Assembly: GCA_001929475.1 (NCBI GenBank)
Contig: LXFE01000542.1
Coordinates: forward strand, 1-20,144
DNA from: Neolecta irregularis DAH-3
Lineage: Eukaryota > Ascomycota > Neolectomycetes > Neolectales > Neolectaceae
Length of the DNA: 20,144 nt
Direction of reading: 5' to 3'
Part shown: positions 1 to 9,560 of the stretch, in pieces
Layout: the number at the start of each line of letters is the position of its first letter
Position numbering within the stretch: the first letter of the stretch is position 1
Notes under the pieces: model-generated
What the model was told of the DNA's origin: nothing
The model's input: the letters and a program-made list of their open reading frames with translations, nothing else
Database searches by the model: none
Program-made: the position numbers and the translations under genes

Positions 1-122
1 CCAACCAGCAATTTATTATCCTATAAACGCCTACAACATCTAACTACACCCTGCGTGCAACAAGCCCCTCATTATTTTTGGACTTTGTTCATGATCTCCC
101 TAATGACGCCGAGACAAAGACC

Positions 123-208
123 GGCTCAGTGGTCTAGTGGTATGATACTCCGTTCGGGCTCGTCGTCTGAACTCGGAGTGGTCCCGAGTTCGAATCCCGG
201 CTGAGCCC
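123..208 (+). tRNA. tRNA-Pro (anticodon CGG) with a 14-nt intron
   Basis: The acceptor arms GGCTCAG (123-129) and CTGAGCC (201-207) pair fully, with C208 as discriminator. The D-arm region has the usual eukaryotic Pro form (TGGTCTAGTGGTATGA). The anticodon stem is CTCCG (148-152) with CGGAG (174-178). The loop reads TT-CGG-G, then an intron at 159-172 placed after position 37, the canonical site, then T. The T arm carries TTCGAAT; its stem 184-188/196-200 has one A-C mismatch. A T-run at 212-216 fits a Pol III terminator. The gene decodes CCG proline codons. Removal of the intron would need the tRNA splicing endonuclease. Confidence 0.95.
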
Positions 209-426
209 CGCTTTTTAATTCAGTATTTATTACACATCGTCATCATAGCCCCAAGTATTTCACTAGCTAATTGTTGATATGAAATTGGCCGAAGATAAAT
301 AGGTCCTGGTCTGTGAAATCGGATACAATTTGTGTTGTTTTAGAAGAGCAAGCAAAGATAGGAGTAATAAATTGATGATGAAATCTACGAAGCAGCATTC
401 TATTTCATTTCATTCTAGATTTCCAT
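209..426. other. Intergenic spacer between tRNA-Pro and the 3' end of the PAS gene
   Basis: A Pol III-type T-run (212-216) opens this stretch. The rest is AT-rich and includes the 3' flank of the minus-strand PAS gene. No open frame with recognisable content was seen. Confidence 0.6.
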
Positions 427-1631
427 CTATTCATCTTCACTTTCTCCAGAGCTCTCTGAGGTATCTGTCTCCATCCCGTATCCTACATAACTATCTGAGC
501 GATCACCATACTTATTGGGTCTACCCTGAGCATATTGATCAAACACCTCTTCGTTGATGCGAATTGACCAAACGAAAACAGCCATGTCTCGAGCAGTCTG
601 CAAAAATCCTTCTCCACAATGTCTTGGAAAAGGAGGAGGCAAGGGATTCGTAGCCCAGGGACTCGCAAAAAGAACCGGGGGCGCTGACACCATTTGTCGT
701 GCTCGACGTAGCACGACGACGATTCCGTCTGATGTACACGTAACTACTGCTTCGACTTCGAATGTGGAACATTGAATTGCAGTTTCAGATAATAATCCTC
801 TCGAAGAACTGAAACCAGACTTTATGAGATTGCGATTTTGACTACCAGAAGAGAACGTGAGAGAATCGCGAGAAAAAGGGTTTCTCCAAGGAAATCGCAG
901 GTAGGCGAGTGAGTCGTTTTCTTTCGCTCGTTCGATGGCATCCACAGCACCTTCGAGATGATTTTCCGAAATACATTTGAGAAAAGAGTGCCCGCGAATG
1001 TCTTCGGCCGAAATACCGAGTATTGACAATGAAGTGTGAGTAGCGTAGAGAATGGGTAATGTCCGTGAATATCGATTGATGATAAAAGCTACTCTAGGTT
1101 CGCAACTCCTTTCCCTGTCTACAAATTTTGTGGAAAGGTGCTTAATCATGTGGTATCGTGGATCCGCAGGAGTCGAAGAAATCACTGGAGAAAACACAGC
1201 AGAAATTTCAGGCGCCATTTCTTTGCGTTCTAGGATTAGAGTTGATCCAGTAGCCATAAGTACTTTCACTCTTCAACCCTTTTGTATGAATTGTCGTAGC
1301 CGCTATAAAAACGTCATAGACTACTGTGAATACACATTCACAACCAACCCATTCCTGCTGCTTATTCTTGAGTTTGCAGTAGCTCAGCATTGCAGCTTTA
1401 TCGAGTTTGATCTGATTGGAATGGATGTCTCTAGCGAGAGGGACTTGTTCAGGGTGAAAGAAGTCAAAGCAAGACTTTGCGACGACGTCTGACGGTTCAT
1501 AGCCCAAAACGTCGGACACTGACTGAGATGCATAAAGGATGGTAGCATTAGGGCTAAGATCGTGCAGCGTAATAAAAGTACTAAGATTGTAAGACTGATA
1601 TGGATACAGTCAGGGAATCATACATGTCCAT
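427..1631 (-). CDS. Fungal double-PAS domain protein, 375 aa, three exons
   Basis: Exons on the minus strand are 1631-1624, 1580-1264 and 1229-427. Introns are 43 nt (gtatga...cttag) and 34 nt (gtactt...cctag, with a ctaat branch site), and the frame closes exactly. The first coding exon is only ATGGACAT; splicing gives MDITFITLHDLSP, the N-terminus expected of this family. PAS 1 (about 1-105) has VSDVLGYEPSDVV, then SCFDFFHPEQVP and WVGCECVFTVVYDV. PAS 2 (about 150-235) begins near FIINRYSRTLPILYAT. PAS 1 lacks the flavin-binding NCRF(L/Q)Q motif of LOV domains, so a photoreceptor role is unlikely. The tail is acidic (METDTSESSGESEDE). The family is conserved in fungi but has no settled function; a signalling or transcription-related sensor is inferred. 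The short second intron is supported because it restores the conserved GLKSEKR segment and continues into the second PAS region. Confidence 0.88.
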
Positions 1632-2785
1632 GATATATATTTTTCCGACCGTGGGAACAGTCCTGGACTTGAAGTTGTGAGGAGAGCCCAAAAACCGCAG
1701 GGTTGTAAAAGTTGAAAAGTTGGTTTCATCCGAGACAAAGGCCGTGTTAAATAGATGTTCGTTAGCTGATCGGCTCGCTGGTCCGATTCCACCCCGAACT
1801 TCTCCCGGTCCGTCCACGCGGTCGCAAAGATATTCCGAAGGCACAAGACGGTACAAATTTTGGCGGTATGAAGCGAGCGCGTTTGAAATATTAACCTTTG
1901 CCAAGCCCGACGCCAAAATACCATTCTAGAGTCTCGATTCACATATTCATAATTTGTACTAGCATGAATAGTGAAAGGTGACGACTGTCAAGATTTTGTA
2001 ACTAACCGAGAATCGCCTCACTATGAGTGCATTGGTCTAATGGCCAGTTCTATAAACCAAAGGAATGTTTACAGGTATTAGGTGACACCCGCATTAATAT
2101 AAACTCTTATTCACGTTGCAGACGCAAACAATAGTCAATTGAACAGCCAACCAAACAAATAGAGAAAGCTGTGGTCCAAGTATCCCATTTTGATACTGTA
2201 TATTACTGAAGAAAAACCATCTTGCGTAATGTGAACCATTACGTGACTTCATGGTTAAAAAATAGCCGCGATATCGGCCCTAGACAGGGTTATAGTCTTA
2301 CTCGGACCTTTCAAGTTGGAAGATTTCTAATTTTAGGTCTTATCAATCATATTACAATACATTCTTGATTGATAATTTGACTTGTTTTCATAAAAAGATG
2401 TTACGTAGGAATTTCGAAGAAAGCTTGCAGTGATTAGGGTGCATTAGATTGAAACACAACTTTTTCGGGGTTTATGTTGTCAACAAACTTGAAGACAGCA
2501 AACTCGTTGGAATTAGGTGTGCTTTACCTGGCACTTACTCTGCCCATTCAGAGAAATCCTTTGAGATTACCATTCCTGATCGTACCTATAAATTCTATCA
2601 TCGTTGGTTGTCGCCCCAGATATCGTTGCATGAATCTTCGGTGTACAATTCTTCTTTTACTCGAAAACTCTAGGATCTATCTGTAATCCTTATTCGCATC
2701 GTTATGTACAATCAGAGGTCAAAGTTTTCGCTGACAGATTCCAAGAAATAGTGAGAATTTTAATTGATAATAGAAGCACGCACAA
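1632..2785. other. 1.15-kb intergenic region upstream of the PAS gene
   Basis: This lies between the 3' end of FOX2 and the start of the PAS gene, both on the minus strand, so it should hold the PAS promoter and 5' leader plus the FOX2 3' flank. Overlapping open frames at 1581-1942 on the minus strand look like leader sequence: they show no family resemblance and run into stops before the PAS frame. A plus-strand open stretch at 2449-2673 has no ATG at its start and no recognisable domain. The region is AT-rich with no convincing RNA gene or repeat. Confidence 0.55.
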
Positions 2786-5700
2786 TCACATTTTTCCTTT
2801 GGGTGAACCTATCAACTTCCCAATTGCCTGGCTCTTCATGATATTTCCCTTGATCTTAATTTTCCCTGTCATAAACATCTTCTGAGCGTTTCCTTTTCCA
2901 TTTGCTAGGTCAACAAGGTCATTGTCCTCAATGACGATGGTGCAATCCGGCTTGGTAGCCTTACCTAAACCAACGGCTCCTTTTGTCTTGCATGTTAACA
3001 AGAACGCCAATAGAGTCAAATACCTTTGCGTCTATATACCAAGCCTGTTGTTCTCCAGATGAATTTATAACATCAAACTGGAAGATTGCATTGACTTGCT
3101 TTAGTGTTGAGACTTTCTCCCTCTCGTCAGCAACAGAAAATTGTTTGGCAGCATCTTCAAAGACTTTGGAACAAGCAAACCCTTTGATGGCAATAGACCC
3201 AACTGAAGTCTTTTCAGAAGGATTGTTCGACTTTGAACCCAAGAGTTCTACAGCAGCAGAGGAAATGGCAATAGTATTTCGTTCGACGACTTTGGTTTGG
3301 AAGATCACTTTGTTCCCTTCCTTCCACATTTCGGTTCGCAGGGTTTCACCAGGGAAGACGTGTCCAGCAAACCGAACTTTGATATTCTGGAAAGGTCCAA
3401 ACTTTTGATAGAGATGTTTTCCGCTGATACCAAAACTACATAATCCGTGGAGAATAGGTTGTGGAAATTTCCCTATTTTGCTATTTCGTAAGTATATTTC
3501 CCAAAATGTAGGAAATACGCAAAATCGGGATCGATATGAAGAGGATTTCGATCACCGCTTAGTCGATATATCGCAGATTGCTCTTCCGAAGTCTTCTCTT
3601 CAACGACAGCGTCTGGACTGCGTTTGGGTGGGGTATTCGCAGCAGAAGCATTGCCTCGATCCGCAGATTTCGATGGGCCACCGAATCCACCACTTCCTCG
3701 AACAAAGACGGTCGCCTGATTCGCAAAGATAGTCTCACCACTCGAATCTTTAGTCTCCGTCGCAATAACAACTGTAGCGGCTTTTTGCTTATCGACGATC
3801 TCGACAACTTTTGAGTGTGTAATGAACTTTCCTGATGTTGGAATAGGGAACTTTTTAATCTCTAGATACTGCTCACCATGGAGCAACATCATCTACATAG
3901 TTGACACTGCTTATGCATATTGGGACTTACAGGAGAAAAGTTTTGTAGGAAATCATCATATGGAGTCGCCACCATCGACGGAAATTGAGGGATGACTCCG
4001 AAGGTGGGGAGGGCTTCAAACTGATCAGCCCCTTCGAACACCCACTTGAGGTCTGTTCGTTTCGCTCCGATCCCGATGTTATATAAGATAACATCTCGAT
4101 CATTATATGAGTATTCTATACTATCATACTTGACCTTTCGAGCTTTCGAGATAACATCCTCGACCCCGGAGGTAGAGGTATTGCCTGATATATTGTTCAC
4201 GTTCTCGAGAATAGCACTGAAAGAATCTTGAGGACTGTCAGGGTAAGTAGCTCGATTGTCGAAAGTAACGATTTCTTTCCACTTTGCACGAACTTCTTCG
4301 GGGTGTAGTGTTTTGTCAATGGGGAATCCGTATCCAGCCGATCTCTGCCATCGCACTCGGGCAACCCAACCACCGCCAACTTCGAAGATATTTCCAGTTG
4401 ATGGACACATTTCGTGACCGAGAAGGCAGACGAGAGGGGCGACGTAAGCCGGCTTGAAAGCTTGAACCATTTCTTCAGACCAGACGGTTGCCGTCATGTT
4501 GGTCCCGGCGTTTGGAGCAATTACATTAACGAGGATATTGTATTTGGCACCTTCTCTAGCAAGAGCTTTGGTAAACCCAATGAGGCCTGATTTTGCACAA
4601 GCATAGTTGGTCTTCCTTATTAGTAATCGATCTTTTAAGAAGATTTGATACTTGACCAAAGTTTCCATAGAGACCAACCGCGCTAGAAGTATTTAAGACT
4701 CGTCCATATTTTTGCCTTAAGAAATGAGGCCAAGCTGCTCTGGTAACTTTGTAAGCGCCTCGAAGATGGACTTTAAGAACGTCATCCCATTGTTGATCAG
4801 TGATCGCATTGAATGATTTATCGCGAAGAATACCTGCGTTGTTGATAATGACATGAATGGCACCGAATGCATCGAGACAAGTTTTGATGACGGCTTCGCC
4901 ATCTTCGACACTATTTTTGTCACCGACTGCATTGCCGCCGGCAGCTTTTATTTCTTTAACGGTTCCATCAGGATTCATTACATCATTAACTACGACATTG
5001 GCTCCCATCTTCGCGAATAGTAGAGCATAGGCCTTTCCAAGACCTCCTCCGGCACCAGTGACTAATACAGTCTTCCCGCTGAAGTTCAAATTATTGCCTT
5101 GTTCATTTTTTGGTAAATGTTTTGATGCTTCGAGCATTGATACCCAGTCGACATCAGTAACAGCGGTTGGATATGTAGGGTCAGAGAAATCGGTAACTTT
5201 GGAAAATTGTTTGAGGATTGCAGATGAAGTCAATGAATCGTCGGTTTTGAAGAGGGCTCCAGCAGATCGTTGATAGCGAAGCTTTGAATAAAACCCAGCA
5301 CCAAGTTCGTAAACTCCGCCGGATTCTTTATTATTTTCGTGAGTGAGAAGTACTACTAATGGGACAACCCATTCTGGTTTCAAGTTCTTGAGAATCTCGG
5401 GGGGCATGACTGTTTCTGTCATTCGACTGGTCGGTAAGAAATTGATCTCGCTAGGTGTTTACCTGGCTGCTATAGGGACAATGGTGTTAGAGATGATGTT
5501 ATACTTCGTGCCTTCTTTTGCAAGAGAATTACTGAATGAGACCATGCTCATTTTCGCAGTCGAATAATTGACTTGGCCAAATGATCCATAGATACCCGCT
5601 GCTGAGGAAGTATTTATTATTCTTCCGTACTTCTGCTTCCGAAATATAGGCCAGCAAGCTCGTGCACACTAATTGGATGAGATGCTGCAGGGTTTAAAGA

Positions 5701-6209
5701 ATTCACTTTGTAGGATCCTCGAATGTGTACCTGGACGATGAGGTCCCAATCTTGATCCTTCATGTTCTTGAATGAGACATCTCGCAAAATACCTTCATCA
5801 ATGAACTTTGTTTTCCAATCATAACATTATACCAGCGTTGTTAATTAAAATGTGTACCGTTCCAAATGCTTTAACTGCTGTTTCGACGATTTTATCGCCG
5901 TCTTCTACCGAATCGTAATTTGCAACTGCTCTTCCTCCAGCCTTTTTGATTTCTGATTTTCCGTAAAAGGATATCGATAAGAAGGTTACCATCAACTACA
6001 ACGTCTGCAGCCTTTGTATTGTTTCCCTCTCCACTAGCTGATACACCTAAATCGTTTACAACGACGTTGGCACCGCGGGAGCCGAAGAAGACGGCATAGG
6101 CACGTCCTAGTCCACCTCCAGCGCCAGTTATCTCGGTCCATCAGCATTCAAGCCAATCAATCTGGGATTTTACAATGACAGTCTTGTTGTCAAAACGAAG
6201 TTCAGACAT
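2786..6209 (-). CDS. fox2: FOX2-type peroxisomal multifunctional enzyme (3-hydroxyacyl-CoA dehydrogenase / enoyl-CoA hydratase 2) with C-terminal SCP2 domain
   Basis: Ten exons on the minus strand: 6209-6174, 6131-5990, 5952-5833, 5792-5707, 5668-5463, 5426-4652, 4611-3931, 3892-3519, 3480-3024, 2986-2786. Together they code for 1025 aa; the nine introns are 36-42 nt. SDR 1 has [12 protein letters not shown] (14-25), NNAG and Y163xxxK167. SDR 2 starts near residue 310 with [21 protein letters not shown] and Y458xxxK462. The hydratase 2 domain (about 620-890) carries [17 protein letters not shown] (791-807), with the catalytic Asp and His. Residues about 905-1025 form an SCP2 lipid-carrier domain. 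The enzyme performs the hydration and D-specific dehydrogenation steps of peroxisomal beta-oxidation. The C-terminus is PKGKM, aligned with the usual PKAKL-type PTS1 but non-canonical. Many ascomycete FOX2 proteins are about 900 aa and lack SCP2. The intron 4 acceptor (5669) is the least certain junction. Confidence 0.94.
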
Positions 6210-6443
6210 GGTTGGAACGCGGAGAAATTGGGGCAAACGCCCGTTTTATGGGTCTCGCGTCACATGTCGTCTGCCGAGGTGATCAAACAGGCAAAGAGAA
6301 GCAGTTTCGCCAATTACTCTCTCTTCCAAATACAACCCATTAATGTAATATTCAAACAATTCACAAGAACCAGGACCGTAGATTCGAATTTCATAAATTA
6401 TAATGCTGTGTATACACGGTAATCCATCGGACAGAACTCTCTC
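6210..6443. other. FOX2 upstream region / E2 downstream region
   Basis: This 234-bp gap lies between the FOX2 start codon and the E2 stop codon; both genes are on the minus strand. It must contain the FOX2 promoter and the E2 3' untranslated region. No clear TATA box or repeat was identified. Confidence 0.5.
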
Positions 6444-7015
6444 TCAGCTAGCGTATTTCTTAACATATTCCTTTACGTTCTTTTCAAACTTCTTTTTGTC
6501 TGTCTTGAAGACCTCTGCGACCGAGGTAACAAGAGGATCGTCAGGGTTACTATAGATTGAGTTGCCATATACTGCAAAGACTGGTACGGCTCCTGGAACA
6601 GCCTGACAAGATCTTCTAGTACAGCCGTAATCTTGATGCTTGGCTTCCACTCCTCATTCTTGACGATTGACATGCAGATCGCGCCCTCAGAGTCGATGTT
6701 GGGGTGGTATATACGTGTCTTGAAGGTGATGATAGGTGGTTTGAATGGATACGTATCAGGGAACTCGATATTGAAGGAGAACTTGGCGCCCTAGTCATGA
6801 TCAGCATACGATTCAAAGACAGCAGAGGTACTTTGTAGGGCGTTCCTGCTGGCCCAGTCAAAGTACATTGCCAGGTAGCCAGGTTGCTCTCATTTATATC
6901 GATTTTGATGTTTGGATTTGGGCTGGAGTTAACCAGCGCAGCATCCTACAGTCTCAGCTGGGAGATGCAGATGACCACACACCTTTGCCAGTCTCTTTGC
7001 TGTGGTTGAAGACAT
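6444..7015 (-). CDS. E2 ubiquitin-conjugating enzyme, UBE2L3-like, 151 aa, four exons
   Basis: Exons on the minus strand are 7015-6983, 6945-6832, 6790-6588 and 6549-6444; introns are 37, 41 and 38 nt. The spliced protein is 151 aa, the normal length of a bare UBC fold. It shows TWQCTLTGPAGTPYKGAKF, the beta-sheet and PxxP segment EFPDTYPFKPPIITF, and YHPNIDSEGAICM, where the Cys after GAI is the catalytic thioester residue. The following EEWKPSIKI corresponds to ENWKP in UBE2L3, and the tail KKFEKNVKEYVKKYAS matches its C-terminal helix. UBE2L3-type E2s work with HECT and RBR ligases because they transfer ubiquitin to cysteine; that specificity is an inference here. The start is the only ATG in frame after the last upstream stop that leads directly into the family N-terminus (MSSTTAKRLAK). 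Confidence 0.92.
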
Positions 7016-7187
7016 GGGCACCGGCCCGAGTGCGAGGCAGGATGCTGGTTGTGGTGGAACCAATTTGGTCCCGGGGGCATCCGGGATTCGGGAAGACCCG
7101 GTTACGGCGACTTTCTGTAACAATTGCTGTCTATCATACTCCGCTCGCTATGTCTGAACGGTGCAATCGCCCAATGGTCTGCTGCTA
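7016..7187. promoter_or_regulatory. Bidirectional promoter between the E2 and eIF3g genes
   Basis: The two start codons (7015 minus, 7188 plus) face away from each other across 172 bp, so both promoters and 5' leaders must share this interval unless they overlap the genes. It is more GC-rich than its surroundings, especially 7020-7110, with C/G runs and no clear TATA box on either strand. Such spacing is common for housekeeping gene pairs. Confidence 0.6.
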
Positions 7188-8089
7188 ATGCCACCTAGAA
7201 ATATGAACTGGGCCGATATTGACGACGACTATGATCTTCCCACTCCTGAGATCACAGAGGATCCCGCGACAGGAATTAAAACTATCGTCGAATACAGAAT
7301 TGACGGCGGCAAGAAAGTCAAAATCACTAGACGGATTAGATCTACCATCATCAAGGAAAAAGTGAAACATGCCGTCGCAGAACGCAAAAAATGGGCCAAG
7401 TTTGGATTAGAGAAGGGTCGTAAGGAAGGTCCTGATTTGAGTACTACGACCGTCGCCGAAAACATGAATATAAAATTTAGTATCGGTTGGTCAAAGGTTC
7501 GCTCTGCACCTCGATACTCGCTAAACTTATCATAGAATAAAAAAGAGGAAACTTCAGACGACAAGACAATGCTAGATAAACTCAAAGATAAAAAGGTTAC
7601 ATGTCGAATCTGTAAAGGCGATCATTTCACTACTCGCTGCCCCTACAAAGAGAGCATGCCAACTGAAGACGCCTCCGTTTGCGACCCTAACCCTGAGCCC
7701 GAACTCTCAGGTGGAGGCGGGTCTCGATACATTGCTCCTCATATGCGAGCCGGATCTAAACGTGATGCTGCTGGTGATAGTATGTATAGACGGGATCGCG
7801 ACGATTCGACTACCCTGCGTGTTACCAACGTCAGCGAAGATGCTACTGATGAAGATCTTAAGGTTCTTTTTGGACGTTATGGACCAGTAACCAGGGCTTT
7901 TGTAGGAAAAGATCATGCCACTGGTCGTGGAAAAGGATTTGCGTTCATAAATTTCGCAGATAGGGACTCCGCTACCAAAGCTTGTGAGAAAATGGATGGA
8001 TTTGGTTACGATAACCTAATTCTGAGGGTTTGTTATGTAATTTTATCACGACTGATCTTTAGGTGGAATTTTCGAAAGCAAGAGAGTAA
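7188..8089 (+). CDS. TIF35: Translation initiation factor eIF3 subunit G, 275 aa, three exons
   Basis: Exons are 7188-7496, 7536-8027 and 8063-8089, with introns of 39 nt and 35 nt; the last exon codes only VEFSKARE plus the stop. The N-terminal half has the eIF3g signature: NWADIDDDYDLP, GIKTIVEYR, KKVKITRRI, then ERKKWAKFGLEKGRKEGPD. A CCHC zinc knuckle follows (CRICKGDHFTTRCPYKESM, about 118-136). After a Gly/Ser-rich linker comes a C-terminal RRM (about 187-267): TTLRVTNVSEDATDEDLKVL contains RNP2, and GKGFAFINF is RNP1. The protein binds eIF3i and takes part in scanning and reinitiation within the eIF3 complex. Without the second splice the frame reads on into unrelated sequence, so the 35-nt intron (gtttgt...ctgatctttag) is needed to give the conserved YDNLILRVEF ending. 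Confidence 0.95.
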
Positions 8090-8746
8090 AAGTTTGGTTT
8101 TTCTTTACGTGCAACATACCTGTTTCTCGTTATGACTTCAAATGTTTTCATACAGGTACAGCCAAATACAATTTTATTTTCAGTTGTTCCCTTCAAGTCA
8201 TTGGATTAATGCCCAAGTCACTATATTTGGCCGTCGGTTTAGTAGCCGTTCGGAACATTTTGCCCTACCAAGATCTTATTTCTCCAAAGCTATTACAAAC
8301 ATTGTGATTGAGACTATTTTCACTGAAGTGGCCCACAATGTTCTTCGTACGAATTGTACTTCATAGATTTGCAACGTAATGTTTTTGATATACAATACTG
8401 AGATGTATCACATTCCGCCCTCAGTAATCAAACTCCAAACTCTCATCGCCTTTGCTTTCATGAGTACGTCCATTATGTAGGTTGTTGATTTAGGAACTCA
8501 ACAATAACTAAGCGCAGTGCAGAAGATTAAGGTTGTTGAACGACTTGGTGATTGTACGACGTCAAATTGAAAAGCTAGCTCTAAAGTGATGGTTTCAACC
8601 ATTGCGCAAGATATGCCTAAATGGATTCTGCAACATTGTCTAACCGCAACTTGTGGCACGGAAATGATCTAAACAATCTTACGGGTAATATTTAAGGGCT
8701 CTTTTCTGTTTTGCTTCGTTTAGTTTTTATCAGATTGTATGGGGAC
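8090..8746. other. Gene-poor sequence downstream of eIF3g
   Basis: The eIF3g 3' untranslated region lies at the left. Open frames here (for example 8142-8366) have no family features. Parts from about 8500 may be degenerate internal sequence of the LTR elements that follow, but no reverse transcriptase or integrase motif could be read. Confidence 0.5.
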
Positions 8747-8806
8747 TGTAAGTTTTGATACTCCGAAGTACAAATAAGACCGGGTTTATAGTACTAGCCT
8801 AAGAAT
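8747..8806 (-). mobile_element. Inverted LTR 3'-end fragment (fragment D)
   Basis: Read on the minus strand, this segment ends in CTTACA and carries TCTTAGGCTAGT, then GGTCTTATTTGTACTTC. It aligns with the last part of the LTR at 11847-12030 (ACTTAGGCTAGT, GGTCTTAT, CGTACTTC, CTTACA). It therefore represents the 3' end of a related LTR in opposite orientation, truncated at its 5' side and lying just upstream of the next LTR. No target-site duplication was found. Confidence 0.55.
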
Positions 8807-8832
8807 GGCATTAGAAGATAAAAGGGGGGAAG

Positions 8833-9062
8833 TGTAAGGGTATACAGTTTGGTATACCTCACACACATAACATAGAAAATGGGTATATATATTTGTATAC
8901 CTTAAATGCAGGACAAGGATTAAGCAAGGTTATCATGCAGGAACATTGCATTATTTTAAGGAGTTATGTATAGTATATAAGGGAAGTGGATAAGGACTAT
9001 CTAGCTAAGATTCTCATATCTTAAGCTAGAAATATATCCTAGTCTTATTTGTACTGATTACA
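8833..9062 (+). mobile_element. Diverged solo or 3' LTR (copy A), 230 bp
   Basis: It begins TGTAAGGGTATAC and ends GATTACA, giving TGTAA/TTACA inverted termini. A purine tract (8820-8832) directly precedes it, as a polypurine tract precedes a 3' LTR. It has a TATA-like stretch (agtatataagg, about 8973-8983), an imperfect stem-loop at 9001-9029, and CTAGTCTTATTTGTACT near the end. Start, TATA, hairpin and end occur in the same order as in the copy at 11847-12030. The flanking 5-mers do not match, so it is old or rearranged. No internal coding region could be joined to it. Confidence 0.6.
9001..9029 (+). repeat. LTR stem-loop, copy A
   Basis: Arm CTAGCTAAGAT (9001-9011) pairs with ATCTTAAGCTAG (9018-9029) around a six-base loop, leaving one extra A on the 3' arm. 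The same structure, with different bases in several pairs, is found in copy B at 11921-11949. Confidence 0.7.
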
Positions 9063-9284
9063 GTCAGTGTGTCCATCAATCAATCAATCCATGAGGGCTG
9101 GAGATTGGACCAATTGATCATTGTTACTCTTTTTTTTAATATATTTACATCAAGCAAAATGGAAGTTAGACATGTAGATGAGATTTTAAGATCATTAGGG
9201 CAGAGATGGGCAGGGCAGGAATAGTATAAATTGCTATAGTATGTAGATAATTCTTGATATCTATCTAAATATTAGCAAGGGAAC
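9063..9284. other. AT-rich sequence after LTR A with a short (ATCA)n tract
   Basis: It includes a short tetranucleotide repeat (atcaatcaatcaatcc, about 9074-9090). No gene, PBS-like match or other structure was recognised. Confidence 0.5.
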
Positions 9285-9409
9285 TGACAGGCAGGTGGGC
9301 AAGGTGGGTGGGTGAGACAGGAGAATGAGGCGGGCGCACAGGGTGGGAGAGGTGCACAAGGCAGGCAAGATGGGCGCATGAGGTGGGAGGGGCGCGTGAG
9401 GTGGGAGGG
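9285..9409 (+). repeat. Degenerate G-rich minisatellite, about 18-bp unit
   Basis: The clearest units are GCGCATGAGGTGGGAGGG (9374-9391) and GCGCGTGAGGTGGGAGGG (9392-9409), immediately adjacent and differing at one base. Looser copies extend left to about 9285 with repeated ggtggg and gcgc blocks. The plus strand has many closely spaced GGG runs and could form a G-quadruplex. An open frame on the opposite strand is simply the repeat translated. Confidence 0.75.
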
Positions 9410-9560
9410 TTAGGAGTCGGGTAGTAGATGTCATCTGCAAAATCAACGGGCGACCCATCTTTTACGGTACCCTCTTGGTTGTACACGGCCTCGCCCATAT
9501 ACCGCTTCCCAAAGGTTGCCGCATCGATCCCGACACAAGGAGTGCAACCACGGAGAGCTG
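9410..9560 (-). pseudogene. Possible coding relic next to the minisatellite
   Basis: On the minus strand about 9410-9530 reads as a short open, locally GC-richer stretch (GKRYMGEAVYNQEG, then DGSPVDFADDIYYPTPN) that runs into the repeat. It has balanced codon use but no start, no family I recognise and no continuation. It may be a fragment of a retroelement gene or of a host gene; chance is also possible. Confidence 0.25.

Noticed and set aside
1581-1942. Two overlapping minus-strand frames upstream of the PAS gene as a longer N-terminus
   Set aside because: Both end in stops before the PAS frame, show no family features, and the two-codon first exon gives the conserved N-terminus without them.
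2030-2060. tRNA-like 5' motif (gcattggtctaatggcca)
   Set aside because: It resembles the A box and D arm, but no anticodon stem, T arm or matching acceptor follows.
2449-2673. Small plus-strand gene
   Set aside because: There is no ATG at the start, no splice extension and no recognisable family; the overlapping second frame shows chance openness.
5422-6209. FOX2 N-terminal part as a broken pseudogene
   Set aside because: The apparent frame breaks are all removed by 36-42 nt introns with proper signals, giving an intact SDR domain with its catalytic Tyr and Lys.
9265-9498. Minus-strand frame over the minisatellite as a Pro/His-rich protein
   Set aside because: Most of it is the translated 18-bp repeat, and no start or family is evident.
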